From: Lysobacterales bacterium UBA5700
GTDB taxonomy: Bacteria; Pseudomonadota; Gammaproteobacteria; Xanthomonadales; Xanthomonadaceae
Direction of reading: 5' to 3'
NCBI GenBank assembly: GCA_002420085.1
Contig: DIHI01000076.1
Span: 9,405 to 24,793 of the forward strand
Length of the DNA: 15,389 nt
Part shown: in pieces, positions 6,797 through 13,443 of the stretch
How the letters are laid out: each line of letters begins with the position of its first letter
How positions within the stretch are numbered: the first letter of the stretch is position 1
The notes under the pieces: model-generated
Told to the model about the DNA's origin: nothing
The model's input: only the letters and a program-made list of their open reading frames with translations
The model's database searches: none
Translations under genes and position numbers: made by a program

Positions 6797-7363
6797 ATGA
6801 TCCGTACCGAACCCATGCCCCGGACCGGCCTGAGCATGGCCCTGGTCCTCCTGGCTGCCCTGCTGATCGTGACTCTGGCACCGAGCGCGCGCGCCGAGGT
6901 TCGCGAGAGTTCCGAGCACGGCTTCGTTCTCGAAAATGTCGAGACCGTCCCGGTCGGCCGCGATGCCGTCTGGGCGGCCCTGATCGACATCGCGCGCTGG
7001 TGGCCGTCCGGCCACACCTGGTGGGGCGATGCCAGCAAGCTGTCGATCAACCCGGTGGCTGGCGGCTGTTTCTGCGAGATCGACGGCGAACGGCAGGCCG
7101 AGCACATGCGGGTGGTGTTCGTCGAGCCTGGCCAGATATTGCGTCTCACCGGCGGCCTGGGTCCGCTCCAGGGCATCGGCATCAATGGCATCCTGGAATT
7201 CCGGATCGACGACATCCTCGGCGGTGGCAGCACGATCACCCTGTCATACCGCTTCTCCGGCCAGATGCCGCAGGAGCGCGATGCCTTCATCGAAGTGGTC
7301 GATCGGGTCCAGGGCGGCCAACTCGGCGGTCTCGGCAAACTGCTGCGCGAGCAGGGCAAGTGA
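6797..7363 (+). CDS. Exported SRPBCC-fold (START/polyketide-cyclase-like) protein
   Basis: This is a 188-residue protein. ATG at 6797 has AAGGAAG upstream with good spacing. A signal peptide (hydrophobic core MALVLLAALLIVTLAP, cleavage after ARA near residue 33) exports it to the periplasm. The mature part fits the SRPBCC pattern: TVPVGRDAVWAALIDIARWWP for the first strand and helices, then alternating strands (MRVVFVEPGQILRLTGGLGP, GILEFRIDD, STITLSYRFSG) and a long C-terminal helix. The family binds hydrophobic ligands in a deep cavity, and no catalytic residues can be assigned. Most family members are cytoplasmic, so export is a notable variation. Its stop overlaps the GTG start of the M24 peptidase gene by 4 bp, so the two are probably translated together. 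Confidence 0.78.
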   Translation: MIRTEPMPRTGLSMALVLLAALLIVTLAPSARAEVRESSEHGFVLENVETVPVGRDAVWAALIDIARWWPSGHTWWGDASKLSINPVAGGCFCEIDGERQAEHMRVVFVEPGQILRLTGGLGPLQGIGINGILEFRIDDILGGGSTITLSYRFSGQMPQERDAFIEVVDRVQGGQLGGLGKLLREQGK

Positions 7364-8766
7364 ACCCAGTACGGCAATCGCCGCATCGCCACGACGCCAG
7401 TCGAAACCGGCGGCTCGCTGCGATCCTGATCGCCATCCTCAGTGTGTCTTCGGCCGTGCTGCCGGTCCTGCTGCCGGTCACCGTGGCCGGTGCCGCCGAG
7501 ACCGGTTTCGCCCGCGCGGTGTTGGCGCCACGCGATCGAATCGAGCCGGAGAATCGCATTCTGAGCGAGCGTCTCGACCATCTGCTGCCCGGCCTGATGG
7601 CCGAGGCCGGTCTCGACATGTGGCTGGTGCTGGCCCGCGAGTACGCCGAGGATCCGGTCTACTTCACCCTGGTGCCGCAGCCCAGTCATGCCGCCCGCCG
7701 CACCACGATGCTGGTCTTCCATCGCCGTCCCGATGGCGGTGTCGATCGGCTTTCGGTCAACCGCTACCCGCTTGGCCCGCCCTATGAATCGGCCTGGTCG
7801 GGCGGCGACCTCGATCAGCAATGGCAGGCCCTGGCCGACCTGATCGTGGCCCGCGATCCGGCCCGAATCGGCATCAACGTCTCGCCTGACTGGGCGGTCG
7901 CCGATGGCCTGACCAAGGGCCTGCATCAGCGCCTGCTGAAGGTGTTGCCGGAAAGCCACCATGCTCGCCTGACCTCGGCCGAAACCCTGGTGGTGCGCTG
8001 GCTGGAGAGCCGCATTGCCAGCGAGGCGACCCTTTATCCGGCGATCGTCGCCCTGGCCCGAGGGGTGATCGCAGAGGCATTTTCCGGACGGGTCATCGTT
8101 CCCGGCGTGACCCATACCAGCGATGTCGCCTGGTACATCCGCGAGCGTTTCGAGGCGCTCGATCTGCCGGTGTGGTTCATGCCCTACGTCAACCTCCAGC
8201 GCCCCGGCGTGGCCTGCGCGCGCGACCAGCCGTTCTGCGGAATCGAGGCCGTCATCCAGCCGGGCGATGTCCTGCACACCGATGTCGGCATCTGCTATCT
8301 GAAGCTCTGCACCGACACCCAGGAAATGGCCTATGTCGCGCGTCCGGGCGAACAGCAGCCGCCGGCCGGGCTGCGTGCTGCGCTGACCCAGGGCAATCGC
8401 TGGCAGGATCTGCTGACCGCCGAGTTCGTGACCGGCCGAACCGGCAATGCCATTCTGGCCGCGACCCGTCGTGCAGCCGAAGCCGAGCGCCTGCTGGCCA
8501 GTACCTACAGCCACCCGCTCGGCTTGTTCGGCCATGCCCCCGGCCCGACCATCGGCATGTGGGACAACCAGGGTCCGACCCCGATTCAGGGCGACTGGCC
8601 GCTGCACCCGATGACGGCCTATGCGATCGAAGGCAACATCAAGGCGCAGGTCGCGGAGTGGGGTGGCCAGTGGGTGCAGATCAAACTGGAACAGAGCGCC
8701 CTGTTCGACGGACAGCGCGTGCAGTACCTCGCCGGCCGTCAGACCGAGTGGCACCTCGTGGATTGA
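7360..8766 (+). CDS. Exported M24-family metallopeptidase (Xaa-Pro aminopeptidase/prolidase-like)
   Basis: This is a 468-residue protein. The start is GTG at 7360, overlapping the previous stop as GTGA and preceded by AGGG. An earlier in-frame region back to 7000 is only the shadow of the SRPBCC gene. After a basic N-terminus comes a hydrophobic stretch (about residues 19-44) ending AGA/AE, a probable signal peptide. A creatinase-like N-terminal domain (about 60-205) precedes the pita-bread catalytic domain. All five metal ligands are visible: D308 (HTDVG), D319 (CTDT), H385 (HPLGLFGH), E424 (AIEGN) and E444 (KLEQS). H392 matches the second conserved histidine. It should therefore be an active two-metal peptidase cutting next to proline or a related bond. 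Known PepP and PepQ are cytoplasmic, so this copy probably works in the periplasm on imported peptides. The exact substrate is not readable. Confidence 0.88.
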   Translation: MNPVRQSPHRHDASRNRRLAAILIAILSVSSAVLPVLLPVTVAGAAETGFARAVLAPRDRIEPENRILSERLDHLLPGLMAEAGLDMWLVLAREYAEDPVYFTLVPQPSHAARRTTMLVFHRRPDGGVDRLSVNRYPLGPPYESAWSGGDLDQQWQALADLIVARDPARIGINVSPDWAVADGLTKGLHQRLLKVLPESHHARLTSAETLVVRWLESRIASEATLYPAIVALARGVIAEAFSGRVIVPGVTHTSDVAWYIRERFEALDLPVWFMPYVNLQRPGVACARDQPFCGIEAVIQPGDVLHTDVGICYLKLCTDTQEMAYVARPGEQQPPAGLRAALTQGNRWQDLLTAEFVTGRTGNAILAATRRAAEAERLLASTYSHPLGLFGHAPGPTIGMWDNQGPTPIQGDWPLHPMTAYAIEGNIKAQVAEWGGQWVQIKLEQSALFDGQRVQYLAGRQTEWHLVD

Positions 8767-8849
8767 GCCAGGCCGGATCGCTCCAGCGACCCGCCCGGCT
8801 TGCACGAATCCCAGCGGCTACGCATTGCGGATGCGGATCCCGGCCCCGC

Positions 8850-10007
8850 TCAAGACTTCCCCTCGAACAGTTCCCGTCCGATCAGCATCCGTCGGATCTC
8901 GTTGGTGCCGGCACCGATCGCATAGAGCTTGGCGTCGCGCAGAATCCGCCCGGTCGGATACTCGTTGATGTAGCCGTTGCCGCCGAGCGCCTGGATGCCT
9001 TCCAGGGCGACCTGGACCGCTGCCTCCGAGGCATGCAGCAGGCAGGCGGCAGCGTCGATCCGGCTGCGCCGGCCGGCATCGTAGTCGCGCGCCACCTGGT
9101 AGGCGAAGGCACGGCTCGATTGCAAGGCGGTGTACATGTCGGCGATCTTCGCCTGCATGATGCCGAACGTGCCGATCGCCGCGTCGAACTGCTTGCGTTC
9201 GCGCACGTAGGGCAGGGCAGCATCGAGCGCCGCCTGCATCAGCCCGAGCGGGCCACCGGTCAACACCAGCCGCTCGGTATTGAGGCCGCTCATCAGCACC
9301 TTGACGCCTTGATCGACCTCGCCGAGCACATTCTGGTCGGGGATCTCGCAGTCCTCGAACACCAGTTCGCAGGTGTTGCTCCCGCGCATGCCGAGTTTGT
9401 CGAGCTTCTGTGCGGTCGAGAAGCCCTTCATCCCGCGCTCGATGATGAATGCGGTCATGCAACGGCTACCGGCCTCCTTGCCGGCGGTGCGCATGTAGAC
9501 GATCAGGACATCGGCCTCCGGGCCATTGGTGATCCACATCTTGCTGCCGTTGGCGATCCAGCGGTCACCGCGCCGTTCGGCCCGGCAGGCCATCGATCCG
9601 ACCACATCCGAACCGGCGCCCGGCTCGCTCATCGCAAGCGCGCCCTTCCACTCGCCACTGCACAGTTTGGGCAGATAGGTCTGGCGCTGCCGGTCGCTGC
9701 CATTGCTGTACAGATTCTGCAGGCACAGGTTGGAGTGCGCACCGTAGCTCAGGCCGACACTGCCCGAGGCACGCGAGATTTCTTCCATCGCCACCACGTG
9801 TGCCAGATAGCTCATCTCCGAACCACCCAGGTCGCCCGGCAGGGTGATGCCGAGCAGGCCCATCGCACCCAGCTTGGGCCACAGATCGAGCGGGAAGGCA
9901 TTGTCCCGATCGATCTCGGCGGCGCGCGGAGCGATTTCCGTTTCTGCGAATCGACGCACGGCTTCGCGCAGCGCGTCGATCTCTTCTCCAAGTGGGAACG
10001 GGTTCAT
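8850..10007 (-). CDS. ivd: Isovaleryl-CoA dehydrogenase (acyl-CoA dehydrogenase family)
   Basis: This 385-residue flavoenzyme oxidises isovaleryl-CoA to 3-methylcrotonyl-CoA in leucine breakdown. Family signatures are [10 protein letters not shown] (125-134), WITNG (158-162) and the C-terminal [20 protein letters not shown]. Two details point to the isovaleryl branch. The catalytic base is E245 within [13 protein letters not shown]. The position that carries the catalytic Glu in medium-chain enzymes is Ala here (IGAGTNE, A366). Electrons go to ETF. The gene starts 4 bp after the leucine dehydrogenase stop with no ribosome site of its own, so it is probably translated by coupling. The 83 bp between its end and the converging peptidase gene hold no clear terminator. 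The remaining leu/liu genes (carboxylase, hydratase, lyase) are not in the window. Confidence 0.93.
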   Translation of the reverse strand: MNPFPLGEEIDALREAVRRFAETEIAPRAAEIDRDNAFPLDLWPKLGAMGLLGITLPGDLGGSEMSYLAHVVAMEEISRASGSVGLSYGAHSNLCLQNLYSNGSDRQRQTYLPKLCSGEWKGALAMSEPGAGSDVVGSMACRAERRGDRWIANGSKMWITNGPEADVLIVYMRTAGKEAGSRCMTAFIIERGMKGFSTAQKLDKLGMRGSNTCELVFEDCEIPDQNVLGEVDQGVKVLMSGLNTERLVLTGGPLGLMQAALDAALPYVRERKQFDAAIGTFGIMQAKIADMYTALQSSRAFAYQVARDYDAGRRSRIDAAACLLHASEAAVQVALEGIQALGGNGYINEYPTGRILRDAKLYAIGAGTNEIRRMLIGRELFEGKS

Positions 10008-10011
10008 GGGA

Positions 10012-11112
10012 TCAGGCGTGCCGTCGGCCCATGAAGCGCGGAGCGTTCTGGCCGAGATGGGGCAGACGCAGCTTGCCGATCGCCGCGATCCGCTCTTCTG
10101 CCATGCGGTCGGCCGCCTTGTAGGTTGGAATGCCGTCGCGATCGGCGATCTCGAAGATGCGGTTGACGTTGTAGTAGATGGTCCGCATCATCCGCATCGC
10201 GCGCTCGCGGTTGTAACCGTCGATTTCCAGCGAGACGTTCATCAGGCCACCGGCGTTGACCGCATAGTCGGGGGCGTACAGGATGCCCCGACCTTCCAGT
10301 TCGTCGCCGATGGCATTGCTGGCGAGCTGGTTGTTGGCGGCACCGCAGATGACCTTGCACTTCAGGCGCGGCAGGGTGCGTTCGCTGACCGTGCCGCCGA
10401 GCGCGGTCGGCGAATAGACATCAGCATCGACATCGTAGATCTCATCGAGGCCGACCGCCTCGGCGCCGAACTCATCGACGGCCCGCTGCACGGCATCCTG
10501 GTTGAGGTCGGTGACGAAGACCTTGGCGCCGCGCTCGTGCAGCAGCTTGACGAATTCCATCCCGACATGTCCCACGCCCTGCACGGCATAGCTGTACTTG
10601 CCGACTTCCTCGTTGCCGAAGCGGCGGTTGAGTGCCGCCATCAGCCCTTGCAGGGTGCCGTAGGCGGTGAACGGCGAAGGATCGCCGGAACCACCATGGA
10701 CTTGATGGACGCCGGTCACGTACTCGGTTTCCTTCAACACCCACTCCATGTCATTGACGTCGATGCCGACATCCTCAGCGGTGATGTAGCGGCCGTTGAG
10801 CGAATTGACGAACCGGCCGAACGCCCGGAACAGCGCCTCGGACTTGTCCTTGGCCGGATCGCCCCAGATCACCGCCTTGCCACCGCCCAGGTTGAGACCG
10901 GACACCGCCGCCTTGTAGGTCATCCCGCGCGACAGCCGCAGCACATCCTCGACCGCCTCGGCCTCGCTGGCGTAGGGCCACATCCGGGTGCCGCCGAGAG
11001 CCGGGCCAAGCACGGTGTTGTGGATGGCGATGATGGCGCGCAGACCGGCGTCGGCGTTGTGGCAGAACACCACTTCCTCGTGCGCGGTGTGGGCGATGGT
11101 TTCAAAGATCAT
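10012..11112 (-). CDS. ldh: Leucine dehydrogenase (Glu/Leu/Phe/Val dehydrogenase family)
   Basis: This 366-residue enzyme deaminates leucine and other branched-chain amino acids to 2-oxo acids with NAD. The catalytic pair K67 (MTYKAAVSG) and K79 (NLGGGKAVI) sits where the Bacillus enzymes have K68 and K80, with TAEDVG near 113-118. The nucleotide fold begins at [10 protein letters not shown], and ICGAANNQL and [10 protein letters not shown] complete the family pattern. The start is ATG at 11112, with GGAG 9 bases upstream; a TTG five codons earlier overlaps that ribosome site and is rejected. It forms a two-gene unit with isovaleryl-CoA dehydrogenase. The product 2-oxoisocaproate becomes isovaleryl-CoA through the branched-chain 2-oxo acid dehydrogenase, which is not in this window. 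Isovaleryl-CoA is either burned or used as primer for iso-branched fatty acids. Confidence 0.95.
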   Translation of the reverse strand: MIFETIAHTAHEEVVFCHNADAGLRAIIAIHNTVLGPALGGTRMWPYASEAEAVEDVLRLSRGMTYKAAVSGLNLGGGKAVIWGDPAKDKSEALFRAFGRFVNSLNGRYITAEDVGIDVNDMEWVLKETEYVTGVHQVHGGSGDPSPFTAYGTLQGLMAALNRRFGNEEVGKYSYAVQGVGHVGMEFVKLLHERGAKVFVTDLNQDAVQRAVDEFGAEAVGLDEIYDVDADVYSPTALGGTVSERTLPRLKCKVICGAANNQLASNAIGDELEGRGILYAPDYAVNAGGLMNVSLEIDGYNRERAMRMMRTIYYNVNRIFEIADRDGIPTYKAADRMAEERIAAIGKLRLPHLGQNAPRFMGRRHA

Positions 11113-11136
11113 GGGCGAATACTCCAATGCGTGGGG

Positions 11137-11150
11137 CCGCCCGTGGGCGG
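11137..11150 (-). other. GC-rich hairpin in the leucine dehydrogenase leader
   Basis: CCGCCC and GGGCGG form a perfect inverted repeat with only 2 bases between them. In practice this is a 5-bp stem with a 4-base loop. It lies 11 bases before the GGAG ribosome site (11122-11125) of the leucine dehydrogenase gene. It could tune translation; no T-run follows, so it is not an obvious attenuator. Confidence 0.3.
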
Positions 11151-11244
11151 TGTGGTGCGGAACGGGGCGGGTGCGCGTCGGCGGATCGTGTGGAAGACGA
11201 CTTCGGTCGCACGCGATAGGGCGGCTGGCGGAATCAAGGCCGGC

Positions 11245-11250
11245 ATTTTA
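11245..11250 (-). promoter_or_regulatory. Possible -10 box (TAAAAT) of the leucine dehydrogenase operon
   Basis: TAAAAT matches 5 of 6 consensus positions and is an A/T-rich exception in the 257-bp gap between the oxygenase and leucine dehydrogenase genes. Transcription would start near 11238, giving a leader of about 125 bases. No good -35 is present at the right distance. Nothing gene-like is seen in the rest of the gap. Confidence 0.35.
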
Positions 11251-11369
11251 CCGTGAAACGCCAATGGCGAGGCCAGGGCGAGCGGCGTCGCGGGGGCCGA
11301 AAACTGCGATTGGCGATCCGATATTCGAGAGCGCATGGACCATACGCATGCGAACGGATTACCGCCCGG

Positions 11370-12662
11370 TCAGAAGCGCCGGATCGGGCGTTCCCGCAAC
11401 CACAGAGTGGCCAGCCATTTCTCGCCTGCTTCGACCGGCATGCCGGCATGCAGGCTGTCCGGGTGGCGGAGGCCATCGGCGGTGAGGTTGTCGAACACCA
11501 CGGCCCGACCGGGAATCGGTTCGACCCGAACCCCGATGTTTGGAAAATCGGTGGCGCCGCCGGCCTCGACCGGATTCAGGTAACAGCACAGGGTGGTCCG
11601 ACGCTGTCCGTAGTGGTCGAGGTGCTGGCCTTCGGCATTCGGGTTCAGGGAATCGTAGTGCGGTCGGTATTGCTCACCAGGGCCGTACCGCAAGACCGCC
11701 AGGGGTTCGGCTTCGATCAGTCGGCCACCGGCAATCGCCGCCATCCGCACTTGCAGCAGACGCAGCCAGAAGTCCTCGATGATCGGGTCGATCGAGGCAT
11801 CCTGGCTGGTGCGGACCTCGAATTCGATGGCGTCACCCTGCTGCGGGTCGAACACCCGTGAGCGCCGGAGATGGGGCGCGGCGATCGCCGAGATCAATCG
11901 GCAATCCTCGGCGCTCAGCACGCCATCGGCCACCCGCACCCAGGGCGATGCATGCAGGGTCTGTGGTGCCGGAACGCTCAGCAGCCCTTCGAGTGCCAAG
12001 TGCTGCGGCCGCTCGAACGGGGCCGCTACCGGGTCGCGCTGTGCGACCACCTGCGCGATGTTCGGGCACCCGGCCGCTGCCAGTTGTCGATCCAACTGCG
12101 TCGCCAGGGCCGGATCGGCCGGCATCGACTCGCCGTGGCGCGCCCGCTCCGCCAGCAATCGGGCCGATACCACATCGCCGAGTTGACTGGCATCGCGCAG
12201 CAAGCGTTCGCTGGCGGTGCGATCGGCCGGATGCGGTGAACGCCCGAAATACAGGGCCAGCGCCCGCAAGGCGGGCGGAAACCGGCGTCGGGCACTGCTC
12301 AGCAGCCAGCCGCCGATCCGCCCGAAATCGCATTCGAGGGCGCGATTGCCGAGTGCCGCCAGGGCCAGCCAGTAGGGTGCGGCCGGCGACGCCTTGGCGT
12401 CGGCCCAGTGCAGCCAGCGGACCGCATCGGCGATGTCCTGGTCGGATTGGGTCAGGAACAGCAGGATGCGCGCCAGTTCGACCGCTGCCGGCGGATGGCC
12501 GGCGGCAGTGGAGCGTTTCAGCCAGGGCAGGGCATCCGACGGCCGCCCAGTGCCGATCAGGGCCTGAGCCAGGGCGAACTGTGCCTGCGGATCGCCCGAT
12601 TCGGCTTGAGCGAGCCGGTGTGGATCGAATTCTGGCCGCGCACTCGGATCATTTGCGTTCAT
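11370..12662 (-). CDS. Prolyl 4-hydroxylase-like Fe(II)/2-oxoglutarate oxygenase with N-terminal helical-repeat region
   Basis: This is a 430-residue protein. The C-terminal domain (about 237-425) is a double-stranded beta-helix oxygenase. Iron ligands are H335 and D337 (YRPHYDSL) and H405 (SLHAGMPV), and the 2-oxoglutarate-binding basic residue is K415 (GEKWLATLW). Other P4H features are VADGVLSAEDC, VRTSQDA, LAVLRYGPGEQY, TTLCCYLN and GGATDFP. The N-terminal 200 residues are helical with Sel1/TPR-like units (AESGDPQAQFALAQALIGTG, STAAGHPPAAVELARILLF). These repeats probably present a protein substrate. The start is ATG at 12662; the open frame reaches 12851 but runs into the divergent gene and lacks other credible starts. 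No Shine-Dalgarno is seen. TAAACT at 12670-12675 could make the transcript nearly leaderless. The hydroxylation target is unknown. Confidence 0.87.
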   Translation of the reverse strand: MNANDPSARPEFDPHRLAQAESGDPQAQFALAQALIGTGRPSDALPWLKRSTAAGHPPAAVELARILLFLTQSDQDIADAVRWLHWADAKASPAAPYWLALAALGNRALECDFGRIGGWLLSSARRRFPPALRALALYFGRSPHPADRTASERLLRDASQLGDVVSARLLAERARHGESMPADPALATQLDRQLAAAGCPNIAQVVAQRDPVAAPFERPQHLALEGLLSVPAPQTLHASPWVRVADGVLSAEDCRLISAIAAPHLRRSRVFDPQQGDAIEFEVRTSQDASIDPIIEDFWLRLLQVRMAAIAGGRLIEAEPLAVLRYGPGEQYRPHYDSLNPNAEGQHLDHYGQRRTTLCCYLNPVEAGGATDFPNIGVRVEPIPGRAVVFDNLTADGLRHPDSLHAGMPVEAGEKWLATLWLRERPIRRF

Positions 12663-12765
12663 GGCGTAGAGTTTAGCCGGACACCTTCGGGCGCTCATCG
12701 TGGCTGCCGGAGCCGGCCCGTCTCGACATCCTTTCCCCCCAAGGCGCAACAGGAGACCACATGTG

Positions 12766-13335
12766 ATGAATCGCCCCAGCCTCATGATGCTGCTGGTGTT
12801 CGCCCTGACCCTGGTCGGCAACGCCCGTGCCGATGACCGCAGCGAGGTCATCGCCGCCTACATGAAAGCCTTCCAGCACAAGACCTATCGGCTCGAACTG
12901 CGCAACATGGACGGTCGTGGCGGCACCGCCACGGTCGATGTGATGATGCCCGATACCTTCCACATGCGCTCGGCTGATGGCGAGTTCATCGTCCACCCGA
13001 AGGGCACCTGGACCCGGCAGGGTGGGCAGTGGACGAAGCTGCCGATGGATCTGACCGCGATGATGCAGAACTACCGGGCGCCGACCGAAGCCCAGGCTCA
13101 GCGCGACATCGGTACGGTGGTGCTGGTCGGCGAGGAACAGGTCGAGGGCTGCGCGGCCAGAACCTATCGTTATCGTTCCGACAGCCAGGACTTCGGCGGT
13201 GGTCGGCCCGGCCAGGACGTGCTGCTGTCGGTGTGCATAGCGACCGGCCTGCCGATTCGAGTTCAGCCGGTCGGCGAGGCGTCCAGCCTGATCTACGACT
13301 TCAGTGCGCTGATCGACATTCAGCCCCCACAGTGA
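12766..13335 (+). CDS. Small exported protein, LolA/LolB-like fold suspected, function unknown
   Basis: This is a 189-residue protein. The signal peptide (MNRPSLMMLLVFALTLVGNARA, cleavage before DDRS) directs it to the periplasm. The mature part has an N-terminal helix (RSEVIAAYMKAFQHKTYRLEL) followed by repeated beta-strands (GGTATVDVMMPDTFHMRSAD, GEFIVHPKGTWTRQGGQWTK, LLSVCIATGLPIRVQPVG). That pattern recalls the half-barrel of LolA-like and related envelope proteins, but no motif settles it. Two cysteines, C149 in EGCAAR (numbering approximate by a few residues) and another in SVCIATG, could form a disulfide. AGGAG lies at 12751-12755. Either GTG 12763 or ATG 12766 may start it; ATG is chosen. 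It is divergent from the oxygenase gene with 103 bp between them. Confidence 0.62.
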   Translation: MNRPSLMMLLVFALTLVGNARADDRSEVIAAYMKAFQHKTYRLELRNMDGRGGTATVDVMMPDTFHMRSADGEFIVHPKGTWTRQGGQWTKLPMDLTAMMQNYRAPTEAQAQRDIGTVVLVGEEQVEGCAARTYRYRSDSQDFGGGRPGQDVLLSVCIATGLPIRVQPVGEASSLIYDFSALIDIQPPQ

Positions 13336-13342
13336 ACACCCG

Positions 13343-13377
13343 ACAGCGGATCGCTGTGCGGTCCGGCTGATCGGACC
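13343..13377 (+). terminator. Two adjacent perfect hairpins after the LolA-like gene (possible terminator)
   Basis: ACAGCG-GAT-CGCTGT (13343-13357) and GGTCCG-GCTGAT-CGGACC (13360-13377) are two 6-bp stems standing side by side. They begin 8 bases after the stop codon at 13335. No T-run follows either one, so termination would need Rho. They could instead be operator sites upstream of icmF. Confidence 0.35.
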
Positions 13378-13402
13378 AGGCTCGGTGCCGAGGGCGGACG
13401 GT

Positions 13403-13408
13403 TACAAT
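13403..13408 (+). promoter_or_regulatory. Possible -10 box (TACAAT) of icmF
   Basis: TACAAT matches 5 of 6 positions and lies 35 bases before the icmF ATG. No recognisable -35 box is found about 17 bp upstream. The leader would be about 30 bases, with GAGG at 13435-13438 as ribosome site. Confidence 0.4.
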
Positions 13409-13443
13409 GGCCGACAGTCCGACAATCGCCCGTCGAGGTCGTC

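Noticed and set aside
6589..8805. Very long minus-strand open frame (738 codons) opposite the SRPBCC and M24 genes
   Set aside because: The plus-strand proteins carry signal peptides and complete metal-ligand motifs; the minus frame shows no domain and spans two unrelated genes and their promoter.
8767..8849. Bidirectional terminator between the converging M24 and isovaleryl-CoA dehydrogenase genes
   Set aside because: I found no stable inverted repeat with a T-run in these 83 bp.
8172..10034. 620-codon plus-strand open frame
   Set aside because: It runs over the end of the M24 gene in another frame and antisense to isovaleryl-CoA dehydrogenase, with no recognisable domain.
9844..11256. 470-codon plus-strand open frame
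   Set aside because: It is antisense to leucine dehydrogenase, whose catalytic lysines and NAD fold are clear on the minus strand.
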